64,000 bases of DNA from the NCBI RefSeq assembly GCF_001279525.1, contig NZ_LGDY01000110.1, positions 1 to 64,000 of the forward strand, written 5' to 3'. The DNA is from Nocardia sp. NRRL S-836. GTDB taxonomy: Bacteria; Actinomycetota; Actinomycetes; Mycobacteriales; Pseudonocardiaceae. Positions within the stretch are counted from its first letter, which is position 1; every line of letters begins with the position of its first letter. A program made the translations under genes and the position numbers. The notes beneath the pieces were generated by a model. It made no database searches. It saw only the letters and a program-made list of their open reading frames with translations, and was not told where the DNA came from. This document shows, in pieces, positions 38,294 through 46,936 of the stretch.

Positions 38294-39490
38294 GTGACAG
38301 CAGTGAACGAAGCCCGTACCGAGAACTCCGATCCGACGCAGCTGACGGACGAGGAGATCTTCACCGCGCACCTGGGCGGGAAGCTCGAGGTCGGCGCGAC
38401 CGCCTCGCTCGCTGACCCGAAAGCGCTGTCCATCGCGTACACGCCCGGTGTCGCACGGGTGAGCAACGCCATCGCGCGGGACGCGAGCCTCGCCGCGAAG
38501 TACACCTGGGCGCACCGGCTGGTCGTCGTCGTCAGCGACGGCACCGCGGTGCTCGGCCTGGGCGACATCGGCCCGAGCGCGTCGCTGCCCGTCATGGAGG
38601 GCAAGTCCGCGCTGTTCAAGACGTTCGGCGGCCTCGACTCCATCCCGCTCGTGCTCAACACGACGGACGTGGACGAGATCGTCGAGACCCTGGTCCGGCT
38701 GCGCCCGTCGTTCGGCGCGGTCAACCTGGAGGACGTGTCCGCGCCGCGCTGCTTCGAGCTGGAGCGGAAGCTGATCGACGCGCTCGACTGCCCGGTCATG
38801 CACGACGACCAGCACGGCACCGCCGTGGTGTCGCTGGCCGCGCTCAACGGCGCGAACACCGTCCTGGGCAAGCACATCGGCGACCAGCGGGTGGTCATCT
38901 CCGGTGCGGGCGCCGCGGGCATCGCGATCACCAAGATCCTGCTCGCCGCCGGCGTCGGCGAGGTCACGCTGCTCGACTCGCGCGGCATCGTGCGCAGCGG
39001 CCGGGCCGGCCTCAACCCGGTCAAGGAGGAGATCGCGGCCGTGACGAACGGCAGCGGCCTCGACGGCGGTGTCGACGTGGCGCTGCGCGGCGCGGACGTC
39101 TTCATCGGCGTGTCGTCGTCGAAGGTGTCCGAGGACCTGATCGCGAGCATGGCCGACGACGCGATCGTGTTCGCGCTGTCCAACCCCGACCCCGAGGTGC
39201 ACCCGGAGGTCGCCGCACGCCATGCCGCGATCGTCGCGACCGGCCGCAGCGACTTCCCGAACCAGATCAACAACGTGCTCGCGTTCCCCGGCATCTTCCG
39301 CGGGGCGTTGGACGCGGGCGCGCGCCGGATCACCGAGGGCATGAAACTCGCGGCGGCCGACGCCATTCTCGCCGTCGCGAAAGATGATTTGGGCCCAGAC
39401 CGAATTGTTCCGTCCGCTCTCGACCCGCGGGTCGGGCCCGAGGTCGCGGCGGCTGTCGCGGTGGCCGCGAAAGCCGACGGAGTGGCCTGA
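38294..39490 (+). CDS. NADP-dependent malic enzyme (MaeB type, short)
   Basis: Predicted 398-residue malic enzyme that converts malate to pyruvate, CO2 and NADPH. The N-terminal malate-binding domain has ALSIAYTPGVARVSNAIARD (catalytic Tyr) and VNLEDVSAPRCFELERKL (metal ligands Glu/Asp), then DDQHGTAVVSLAALN and a Rossmann domain with VVISGAGAAGIAITKILLAA. End: FPGIFRGALDAGARRITEGM. It lacks the phosphotransacetylase domain of E. coli MaeB. GTG 38294. Confidence 0.95.
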   Translation: MTAVNEARTENSDPTQLTDEEIFTAHLGGKLEVGATASLADPKALSIAYTPGVARVSNAIARDASLAAKYTWAHRLVVVVSDGTAVLGLGDIGPSASLPVMEGKSALFKTFGGLDSIPLVLNTTDVDEIVETLVRLRPSFGAVNLEDVSAPRCFELERKLIDALDCPVMHDDQHGTAVVSLAALNGANTVLGKHIGDQRVVISGAGAAGIAITKILLAAGVGEVTLLDSRGIVRSGRAGLNPVKEEIAAVTNGSGLDGGVDVALRGADVFIGVSSSKVSEDLIASMADDAIVFALSNPDPEVHPEVAARHAAIVATGRSDFPNQINNVLAFPGIFRGALDAGARRITEGMKLAAADAILAVAKDDLGPDRIVPSALDPRVGPEVAAAVAVAAKADGVA

Positions 39491-39614
39491 TCCGCACTTC
39501 CCGATCACGCAACCATTTGCCACCCTTTTGCATCACGCGGTTGAGCGGAACCTCGAACGTGGCTTTTCGTTAACCCGCACAGGGGTGGGCGATGACGCTC
39601 CGAAGCGCTACCGT

Positions 39615-39646
39615 CCCTCTCCTCGGGTGTTCACCCGAGGAGAGGG
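39615..39646. repeat. 15-bp perfect inverted repeat before the GGDEF-EAL gene
   Basis: CCCTCTCCTCGGGTG (39615-39629) is the exact complement of CACCCGAGGAGAGGG (39632-39646), separated by two T. The right arm is a strong purine-rich sequence 3 bases before GTG 39650. It is either an operator or a hairpin that can sequester a ribosome binding site. Confidence 0.85.
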
Positions 39647-39727
39647 TTCGTGTTTGCCGCCGTTCGGGTGCCGTTGTCGTGCCCACCCGAATTGCCGCGG
39701 GCGGCGGATGCGGGAGAGGGTGGGCCG

Positions 39728-42700
39728 GTGCCCAAGTGGGTAGGACGCGCGACGGTGGTGAACGGCCGTGCCAGATCGGCCGGTGCTCAGAACAAGGGGA
39801 AGCCGCCCGTGACGCTGGACGGGCTGACCCTGCCCGACGCGCCGTCGTTGCTGGTCGACGCCAAGGGCGTGGTCATGCAGGCGAACCCGGCCGCCGTCGA
39901 GCTGGCCGGTGCCCAGGGTGCCGACGACCTGGTCGGGCACCCGCTCGGTGAGCTGCTCCTCGGCAACCAGGCCGACCTCCGGCTCGCCCGCGCGGACGGC
40001 ACCCAGCTGCCGGTGCGCGTGGCCAGGCACGCGGTTCCGAGAACGGGGCTGCAGGCCGTCCTCCTGATCGACGTGTCCGACCTTTCCGCGGCGGCCGACG
40101 CGCTGCGTGACGAACAGCGGCGGCTGCGCAAGGTCCAGCGGGTCGCCGAGCTCGGGTCGTGGGAGTACGACCCGGAGACCGGCCTGACGGTGTGGTCGGA
40201 CACCCACTACGAGCTGCTCGGCGTCGACCGCGCCGCCGTCGTGCCCGGCGCCCAGGCCGTGCTGGACGTGGTGCACCCCGACGACTACGACATGGTCGCG
40301 TCGTACTGGCAGGGCCGCGAGATCACCGGCGACCCCATAGACATCGAGTACCGGATCGTCCGCCCGGACGGCCAGCTGCGGTGGATCCGCGGGGTGGCCG
40401 AGGCGCGGCTGACCGACGAGGGCCGGCTCGACAAGATCACCGGCTACATCCGCGACATCACCGAGTCCAAGCGCGCGGCCAGCGAGCTCGCCCAGGAACG
40501 CGCGCGGCTGCTCGAAGCCCAGCGCATCGCCCGCATCGGCAGCTGGGCCTACGAGACCGGCACCCGTGCCGTGCACCGCAGCGAGGTGCTGCTGGAGATG
40601 TACGCCGAGCTGGGCATGACCCCGGACGACGACCTGCTCTGCGGCGTGCACCCGGACGACCGCGAGGCCGTCACCGACCTGCGCCACCGGCTGCTGCACG
40701 CCCAGGACAACGACCCGGTCGAGGTCGAGGTCCGCAGCGAGTACGGCGACCGCGTCTACATCTGCCGCGCCCGCGCCGAGATCTCCGCGTCCGGCCGGAT
40801 AGAGCGCTTCCACGGCACCATCCAGGACGTCACCGAGGCACGCGCGCTGGAACGCCAGATGCGCGACGACCGCCGGAGACTGGCCGACGCCCAGCAGGCC
40901 GCCCGGCTGGGCACGTGGGAGTGGAACCCGGCGACCGACGACACCGTGTGGTCGGACATGCTGCGCGAGCTCTACGGCCTGCCCGACGACGCGGCCAGCC
41001 GGTACGAGACCTACCTCGACCTGGTGCACCCCGAGGACCGCGGCTGGGTCGACGACCTGTGGCGCCAGCTCGCCCGCGACGAGGTGCCCGTGCAGTGCGA
41101 GCACCGGGTCGTGCGCCGCGACGGCCAGACCCGCGTGTTCCGCTGCCACGGCATGGTGGTCCGCGACAACCACGGCAAGCAGCTCGCCGTCGGCACCGCC
41201 CAGGACGTCACCGAGCAACGTGCTGCGGAAGCCCGCATGAAGCGCTCCTCGCAGCGCTTCACCGACCTGGTGTCCGTGACGCCGGTCGGCATCGGCCTGT
41301 TCGACGAGGGCGAGCGCCTGGTCGACGCCAACGACGCCCTGTGCGACCTGCTCGGCATGGAGCTGGAGCAGCTGCGCGGCATGACCGCCGAGCAGCTCAC
41401 CCACCCCGAGGACACCTCGCCCGGCCTGCAGTGGGCCGCCGAGCGCACGCAGAAGATCCCGCAGCGCATCCTCGTGCGCCCCGACGGCGAGAAGGTCTAC
41501 TGCGAGCTGCACATCGCGCTGTCGGTGCAGGACGACGGCCGCCGCTTCTGGCTGATCGTGTTCCTCGACATCACCGAACGCCGCCGCACCGCGGAGGCCC
41601 TGCGCCACCAGGCCACCCACGACGAGCTGACCGGCCTGCCCAACCGCGCGCTGGTCAAGGAGATGCTCGGCAAGCTGCTGGACGGCCCCGGCCGGTCCAA
41701 GGTCGCCGTCTTCTTCTGCGACATCGACAACTTCAAGCGCGTCAACGACTCCCTGGGCCACGACGCCGGCGACGAGCTGCTGGTGGCGCTGGCCCGGCGC
41801 CTCGAAGGCGGACTTCCGGAAGGCTGCACGGCGGCGCGGTTGTCCGGCGACGAATACGTGATCATCTGCGAGGACATCGACTCCGTCGGCGGTGTCGACG
41901 CATTGGCCACCCGCGTCGCCTCGCTTTTGCGCACCGCGGTTCCGGTGCACGGCCAGCTGGTCCGCGTTTCCGCTTCGATCGGTGCCGCGGTGCCCAACGG
42001 TTCACGGGCGAATGGCGCGGATTTGCTCCGTTTCGCGGACGCGGCAATGTTCGAGGCCAAACGCAATGGTGCCGGTCGCGTTTCTCTCGCCTCGGCCGCG
42101 CTGATCGCTTCCGCCGACCGCCAAGTGCATTTGGAAGGCCAGCTCCGCGAGGCTTTGCAGCACGACGGCCTGGCACTGCACTTCCAGCCCGTTGTCGGCG
42201 TCGACGGCTCGGTGCTCACCGCCGAGGCCCTGGTGCGCTGGCCGCACCCGGACCGCGGCCTGCTGCCTCCGGACGTGTTCCTGCCGGTTGCCGAACAGGG
42301 CGACCTGATGCGCGAGCTCGACCGCTGGGTGCTGCGCACGGCGTTGAAGGAGGCCGCGACCTGGCCCGCGCCCGACGGCCGCCCGGTGTCGGTGGCCGTG
42401 AACCTCGCCGGACTCGTGCCCGGCGACCCCGAGTTCGTGGACATCGTGTCGACCGCGATCCTGGAGTCCGGCGTGCCGTGGGACCGGGTGGTGCTCGAAC
42501 TGGTCGAGACCGCGCTGGTCGACCTGCCCTCGCGGGTCCGGCAGTCGATGGACGAGCTGGTGCAGCGCGGCGTGCAGTTCGCGGTCGACGACTTCGGCAC
42601 CGGCTACTCGTCGCTGGCCCGCCTGAAGGACCTGCCGGCGCAGATCATCAAGGTGGACCGCCGGTTCGTGTCCGGCGTGGGCAACGACTCCTCCGACTTC

Positions 42701-42907
42701 GCCGTCGCGCGCGCCGTCGTGGACATGGCACGGGCGATGGGGCGCAAGTGCGTGGCCGAGGGCGTGGAGACGGCCACGCAGTTCCACGTGCTGCGCGGGG
42801 TCGGGGTGGACGCCTACCAGGGGTGGCTGTTCTCGCGTCCGGTGCCGCCGAAGGAGTTCCGCGCGCTACTGGCCCTCGGGCCGCTCCACATACCGCGCGC
42901 TGGCTGA
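39728..42907 (+). CDS. Multi-PAS GGDEF-EAL cyclic-di-GMP protein
   Basis: Predicted signalling protein of about 1059 residues. Five PAS-type domains in a row (for example GSWEYDPETGLTVWSDTHYE and LGTWEWNPATDDTVWSDMLR), then GGDEF and EAL domains. The GGDEF signature is degenerate (ARLSGDEYVI, about residue 706), whereas EAL is intact (TAEALVRWPHPDRG, about 831; VDDFGTGYSSLARL, about 953). Hence probably a phosphodiesterase with a regulatory GGDEF domain. GTG 39728 follows GGGAGAGGG at 39712-39720; GTG 39650 and GTG 39809 are alternatives. The last 42 bases overlap the opposite-strand gene. Confidence 0.88.
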   Translation: MPKWVGRATVVNGRARSAGAQNKGKPPVTLDGLTLPDAPSLLVDAKGVVMQANPAAVELAGAQGADDLVGHPLGELLLGNQADLRLARADGTQLPVRVARHAVPRTGLQAVLLIDVSDLSAAADALRDEQRRLRKVQRVAELGSWEYDPETGLTVWSDTHYELLGVDRAAVVPGAQAVLDVVHPDDYDMVASYWQGREITGDPIDIEYRIVRPDGQLRWIRGVAEARLTDEGRLDKITGYIRDITESKRAASELAQERARLLEAQRIARIGSWAYETGTRAVHRSEVLLEMYAELGMTPDDDLLCGVHPDDREAVTDLRHRLLHAQDNDPVEVEVRSEYGDRVYICRARAEISASGRIERFHGTIQDVTEARALERQMRDDRRRLADAQQAARLGTWEWNPATDDTVWSDMLRELYGLPDDAASRYETYLDLVHPEDRGWVDDLWRQLARDEVPVQCEHRVVRRDGQTRVFRCHGMVVRDNHGKQLAVGTAQDVTEQRAAEARMKRSSQRFTDLVSVTPVGIGLFDEGERLVDANDALCDLLGMELEQLRGMTAEQLTHPEDTSPGLQWAAERTQKIPQRILVRPDGEKVYCELHIALSVQDDGRRFWLIVFLDITERRRTAEALRHQATHDELTGLPNRALVKEMLGKLLDGPGRSKVAVFFCDIDNFKRVNDSLGHDAGDELLVALARRLEGGLPEGCTAARLSGDEYVIICEDIDSVGGVDALATRVASLLRTAVPVHGQLVRVSASIGAAVPNGSRANGADLLRFADAAMFEAKRNGAGRVSLASAALIASADRQVHLEGQLREALQHDGLALHFQPVVGVDGSVLTAEALVRWPHPDRGLLPPDVFLPVAEQGDLMRELDRWVLRTALKEAATWPAPDGRPVSVAVNLAGLVPGDPEFVDIVSTAILESGVPWDRVVLELVETALVDLPSRVRQSMDELVQRGVQFAVDDFGTGYSSLARLKDLPAQIIKVDRRFVSGVGNDSSDFAVARAVVDMARAMGRKCVAEGVETATQFHVLRGVGVDAYQGWLFSRPVPPKEFRALLALGPLHIPRAG

Positions 42908-44419
42908 GACCTCCGGCAGCAACGCCGCGATCCGGTGCTTCGGCAGGTCGATCAACCGCACCTCCAGGTCCTCGGAGTCGGCCGCGGCGTTGTCGACGAT
43001 CTCGGCGGCCTGCCGCTTGGTCAGCACGCCCTGCGACGCCGTGATCAACGCCTCCCGCCACACGTTGCGCAGCTTGCCGTGGGCCTTCATCAGGACCTCG
43101 CGCACGACGCGGTCGCCGAGCGACAGCGAGCCGTGCAGGACCTGGTCGGCGACGACGACCGTGGTCTTGTTGTCCGGGTTGTTGCGCAGGAACCTCAGCG
43201 TGAACCGGGTCCGCACCAGCGACTGCAGCTCCTGCTGGCCCGCCGCCGACGACACCGCGGGGTGGTTGTTCGGCACCAGGCAGGCCAGGCGGGCGGGTGA
43301 GGAGGCCAGCAGGGTGCGCAGCAGCCACGGGCCGGGGTCGGCGAACAGGTCGACGGCCAGTGACGCGGCGCCCTTGCCGACCGGCTCTGCCCAGCCGGCG
43401 GGGCGGGGTTTCGGCGGGGGCGAGGACTCCGGGCGGGGTGCCAGTTCCGACAGCGCGGCAAGGGCTTCGCGGGACGGGCCGGTGGACTCCACGGACTGCG
43501 CGCCGTGGGTGTAGATGCGGGTGCCGCCGGTCACGGCGCGGCGGCCGGTGGGGCGGCAGACGTACAGGTCGGCGGCCGAACCGATGGCCTGCGCGCCGTC
43601 GAAGCGGTGGAACGCGGGCAGGATCGCCTCGAAGACGAGGCCGAGCTTCTGCAGCTCCTGCTGGACCTTCAGGCCCAGGGCGGGGGTGCGGTCGGAGAAG
43701 CCGTACGCGAGCAGCACGCGTCCGGCGGCCACGTCCTCCAGCGCCTCCACCGCGCGGCCGGCGAACAGGCCCATGCCCTCGGGCGTGTACGGCGGGTCGG
43801 AGAAGACGAGGTCGGCGGACTCCAGCACGGACGCGGGCAGGCCGAAGCGCAGGTCGCAGTGCAGGGTCCGGATGTTGAGGCCACGGGCGGCGGCGCGCGA
43901 GTCGATGAACTCCAGCAGGCGCTCGTCGAGGTCCACGACCGTGATCGCCACGTGCGGGTTCACGGCGGCGACGGCGAGGGACGTCAGGTCGTGGTCGCCC
44001 AGGCACAGCAAACGCTTGCCCGCCAGGTCGTAGCCGGAGTCCAGCCACACCGCGCGGTTCAGCGCGGTCTCGGCGGTGGCCTGCACGTGGTCCAACGAGG
44101 ACAGCGGTGGTGGCACGTCCGCGATGTCGACGAGGATCTGGCGCAGCACGTCGGTGTGGTCGCGCACGCCGGTGACCGCGAACGCCTCGCGGTAGGCCCC
44201 GGCGAGCCGGGGCGCGATGCGGTAACGATCACCTGAAGATTCGACGTCGTCGCCGAGGGCCTTGAGCAGGTCCTGAACGGTGCGGCGGGGGACGGCGGGC
44301 AGGCGCACGAGCTCCGCCAGCGGGTGCCAGTCCTGGCTGAGCAGGGACAACACTTCGCGGAGCTTGCGCGCGTGCACGCCGCGGTCGGACAGCAGTCCGC
44401 GCACCTGGTCGATCGTCAC
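42866..44419 (-). CDS. BpsA-like (DUF43) putative aminopropyltransferase with extra C-terminal domain
   Basis: Predicted 517-residue protein. An N-terminal winged-helix-like segment (HARKLREVLSLLSQDWHPLA), then a DUF43 methyltransferase-like core as in branched-chain polyamine synthase BpsA of thermophilic archaea: RLLCLGDHDLTSLAVAAV (nucleotide loop), VVDLDERLLEFID and LVFSDPPYTPEGMGLFAGRA (substrate/catalytic Asp-Pro-Pro). From about residue 345 an additional domain of about 170 residues follows, absent in BpsA. Polyamine synthesis is inferred from the core only; DNA/RNA methyltransferase is the alternative. GTG 44419. Tail-to-tail overlap with the GGDEF-EAL gene. Confidence 0.75.
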   Translation of the reverse strand: MTIDQVRGLLSDRGVHARKLREVLSLLSQDWHPLAELVRLPAVPRRTVQDLLKALGDDVESSGDRYRIAPRLAGAYREAFAVTGVRDHTDVLRQILVDIADVPPPLSSLDHVQATAETALNRAVWLDSGYDLAGKRLLCLGDHDLTSLAVAAVNPHVAITVVDLDERLLEFIDSRAAARGLNIRTLHCDLRFGLPASVLESADLVFSDPPYTPEGMGLFAGRAVEALEDVAAGRVLLAYGFSDRTPALGLKVQQELQKLGLVFEAILPAFHRFDGAQAIGSAADLYVCRPTGRRAVTGGTRIYTHGAQSVESTGPSREALAALSELAPRPESSPPPKPRPAGWAEPVGKGAASLAVDLFADPGPWLLRTLLASSPARLACLVPNNHPAVSSAAGQQELQSLVRTRFTLRFLRNNPDNKTTVVVADQVLHGSLSLGDRVVREVLMKAHGKLRNVWREALITASQGVLTKRQAAEIVDNAAADSEDLEVRLIDLPKHRIAALLPEVSASARYVERPEGQ

Positions 44420-44552
44420 AAGCGGTAAACCATACGGGCTGTCACATCGTGGAATGCTGTGCCGGGGTACGCCGAACGAGTTAAGGTCACAGGGATCTGC
44501 ATCCAGGGCGGTCCGAACCGGGGAGACCGTCACGACCGGAGGGATCCGAAGG

Positions 44553-45635
44553 GTGATCGAGTTCCGGGCCGTCACCAAGCGGTTCGAGGACGGGACCATC
44601 GCTGTCGATCAGCTCGACCTCGCGGTCGAGGCGGGCACCATCACGGTGTTCGTCGGTCCTTCCGGGTGTGGCAAGACGACGTCGTTGCGGATGGTCAACC
44701 GCATGATCGACCCGACGTCGGGCACGATCCTGGTGGACGGCAAGGACGTGCTCAGCGTGGATCCGCCGACCCTGCGCAGGGGCATCGGCTACGTGATCCA
44801 GCAGGCCGGCCTCTTCCCGCACCGCACCGTCCTCGACAACGTCGCCACGGTGCCGCTGCTGTCCGGTTGGGACAGACGCAAGGCGCGCAGCCGTGCCGCC
44901 GAGCTGCTGGAGATCGTCGGGCTGGACCCGAGCTTCGGCAAGCGGTACCCGGCGCAGCTCTCCGGCGGGCAGCAGCAACGCGTGGGTGTCGCCCGCGCGC
45001 TCGCCGCGGACCCGCCGGTGCTGCTGATGGACGAGCCGTTCAGCGCCGTCGACCCGGTGGTGCGCGAAGACCTGCAGAACGAGCTGCTGCGGTTGCAGGC
45101 CGAGCTGGACAAGACGATCGTGTTCGTCACGCACGACATCGACGAGGCGCTCAAGCTCGGTGAACGGGTCGCCGTGTTCCAGACCGGCGGCCACCTCGCG
45201 CAGTACGCGCGGCCGACCGAGCTGCTCAGCGCGCCCGCCAACGACTTCGTGGCGTCGTTCGTCGGCAGGGACCGCGGCTACCGCACCCTGACGTTCCTGC
45301 ACGCGGACGTGCCCGTGCACCCGGTCAGCACCGCGCGGCTCGGCGAGCGCGTCACCGTCACCGACTGGACACTGGTCGTGGACGAGCAGAACCGGCCGAG
45401 GGGCTGGCTGTCCGGAGTGGACGGTGAGGTCGAGGTGGGCGAGCAGCACCTGATCTCCGGTGGTTCCCTCTACGACGGCGGCACGCTGCGCGGCGCGCTC
45501 GACGCGGCGCTCAGCTCGCCGTCCGCGCTCGGCGTCACGGTCGACGGCGCCGGCGCGGTGATCGGCGTCGTGAAGGCCGACGACGTGATCAAGGCCCTCG
45601 CGAAGGCCCGCGCGGCGGGTGAGGTCCCGAAGTGA
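44553..45635 (+). CDS. opuCA: Glycine betaine/carnitine/choline ABC transporter ATPase
   Basis: Energy-coupling ATPase of 360 residues. Walker A GPSGCGKTTSLRMV, Q-loop VIQQAGLFPHR, signature LSGGQQQRVGVARAL, Walker B VLLMDEPFSAVD, H-loop THDID. A C-terminal CBS-like region (about 270-360) suits osmotic or nucleotide sensing, as in OpuA/OpuC ATPases. GTG 44553 with GGAGGG upstream; GTGA overlap with the next permease gene. First gene of an opuCA-CB-CD-CC operon. Confidence 0.93.
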   Translation: MIEFRAVTKRFEDGTIAVDQLDLAVEAGTITVFVGPSGCGKTTSLRMVNRMIDPTSGTILVDGKDVLSVDPPTLRRGIGYVIQQAGLFPHRTVLDNVATVPLLSGWDRRKARSRAAELLEIVGLDPSFGKRYPAQLSGGQQQRVGVARALAADPPVLLMDEPFSAVDPVVREDLQNELLRLQAELDKTIVFVTHDIDEALKLGERVAVFQTGGHLAQYARPTELLSAPANDFVASFVGRDRGYRTLTFLHADVPVHPVSTARLGERVTVTDWTLVVDEQNRPRGWLSGVDGEVEVGEQHLISGGSLYDGGTLRGALDAALSSPSALGVTVDGAGAVIGVVKADDVIKALAKARAAGEVPK

Positions 45636-46270
45636 ACTGGATTTTCGAGAACTGGGAGAAGTTCTGGGAAGTCACGCAGGTTCACGTCCGGCTCGCGCTG
45701 CTGCCGGTGGTGATCGGGTTCGTGCTCTCGATCCCGCTCGGGTGGTGGGCCAGCCGGTCGCAGCCGGCGCGCGCGGTGCTGTTCCCGCTCGCCAACGTCC
45801 TGTTCACGATCCCGTCCATCGCGCTGATCGTGATCACCCCGGTGCTGCTCGGCGTGAAGATCCTCGACGAGATCAACGTCATCGTGCCGCTGGTGGTCTA
45901 CACGGTCGCGCTGATGCTCCGCTCGGTCGCCGACGCGCTCGCCGCGGTGCCGGGCAACGTCGTGGCGGCGGCGAACGCGATGGGCTACCGGCCGTTGCGC
46001 CGGTTCCTGACCGTCGAGTTCCCGCTGGCGCTGCCGGTCACGGTCGCGGGCCTGCGGGTGGCGGCGGTGTCGAACATCAGCATGGTCAGCGTCGGCGCGC
46101 TCGTCGGTCTTGGCGGGTACGGGCAGCTGTTCACCGAGGGCTACCAGAACGACCACACCGAGAAGGTCCTCGCCGGCCTGATCGGCACGGTGGTGCTGGC
46201 GGTGCTCGCGGACGGGTTGCTGCTGCTGGCCGGACGGGTGCTCACGCCGTGGGCACGGGCGGGGAGGTGA
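45632..46270 (+). CDS. opuCB: Osmoprotectant ABC transporter permease 1
   Basis: Predicted permease of 212 residues with about six helices and the EAA-type loop AAANAMGYRPLRRFLTVEFP that contacts the ATPase. Begins MNWIFENWEKFWEVTQVHVR. The start GTG overlaps the ATPase stop (GTGA). Forms a heterodimer with the second permease. The substrate is probably glycine betaine, choline or carnitine; which one cannot be read. Confidence 0.9.
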   Translation: MNWIFENWEKFWEVTQVHVRLALLPVVIGFVLSIPLGWWASRSQPARAVLFPLANVLFTIPSIALIVITPVLLGVKILDEINVIVPLVVYTVALMLRSVADALAAVPGNVVAAANAMGYRPLRRFLTVEFPLALPVTVAGLRVAAVSNISMVSVGALVGLGGYGQLFTEGYQNDHTEKVLAGLIGTVVLAVLADGLLLLAGRVLTPWARAGR

Positions 46271-46273
46271 GCG

Positions 46274-46936
46274 ATGGGCTGGCTCCTCGACCCCGTGCAC
46301 TGGAGCGGTGACACCGGGATCCCGGTGCGGCTGCTGGAACACCTCGGGTTCACGTTCGTCACGCTGCTGATCGCGGCCGCCATCGCGGTGCCACTCGGCG
46401 CGTTCGTCGGCCACACCAGCCGCGGCGGTTTCCTGGTCGTCGGGCTGTCCAACGCACTGCGGGCGCTGCCGACGACGGCGGTGCTGATCCTCGTCGTGCT
46501 GTGGGCGGGTCTGGGCGACTTCCCGGTGTACGTCGCGCTGGTGCTGCTGGCGATCCCGCCGATCATGGCCGGCACCTACGCGGGCATCCGCGCGGTCGAC
46601 CCGGTGACCGTCGACGCCGCGCGGGGCGTCGGCATGCGCGAGTCGGGCGTGCTGCTGCGGGTGGAGATCCCGAACGCGCTTCCCTTGATCTACGGCGGTT
46701 TCCGGGGCGCCGCGCTCCAGGTCGTCGCCACCGCCACCATCGCCGCCTACACCGGCGCCGGTGGCCTGGGCAGGTTCGTCTTCGACGGCCTCGCCCTCCA
46801 GGAATTCGGTCAGATGCTCGCCGGCGCGGTGCTCGTCGCACTGCTCGCCGTCCTCGTCGACCTGGTGTTCGCCGGCCTGCAACGGCTGACGGTCTCACCA
46901 GGGCTGCGTCCAGTGGGAACCGGAGGAAAGAAATGA
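46274..46936 (+). CDS. opuCD: Osmoprotectant ABC transporter permease 2
   Basis: Predicted permease of 220 residues, MGWLLDPVHWSGDTGIPVRL, with about six helices and the coupling loop VDAARGVGMRESGVLLRVEI. The end overlaps the binding-protein gene by 4 nt (ATGA). Paralogous to the preceding permease and spaced 3 bases from it. Confidence 0.9.
   Translation: MGWLLDPVHWSGDTGIPVRLLEHLGFTFVTLLIAAAIAVPLGAFVGHTSRGGFLVVGLSNALRALPTTAVLILVVLWAGLGDFPVYVALVLLAIPPIMAGTYAGIRAVDPVTVDAARGVGMRESGVLLRVEIPNALPLIYGGFRGAALQVVATATIAAYTGAGGLGRFVFDGLALQEFGQMLAGAVLVALLAVLVDLVFAGLQRLTVSPGLRPVGTGGKK

Noticed and set aside
39608..41950. Minus-strand 780-codon frame opposite the PAS-GGDEF-EAL gene
   Set aside because: Shadow of the real gene, with no recognisable domain.
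44420..44552. Cyclic-di-AMP (ydaO-type) riboswitch before the opuC operon
   Set aside because: The leader is only about 130 bases and lacks the conserved ydaO segments I know.
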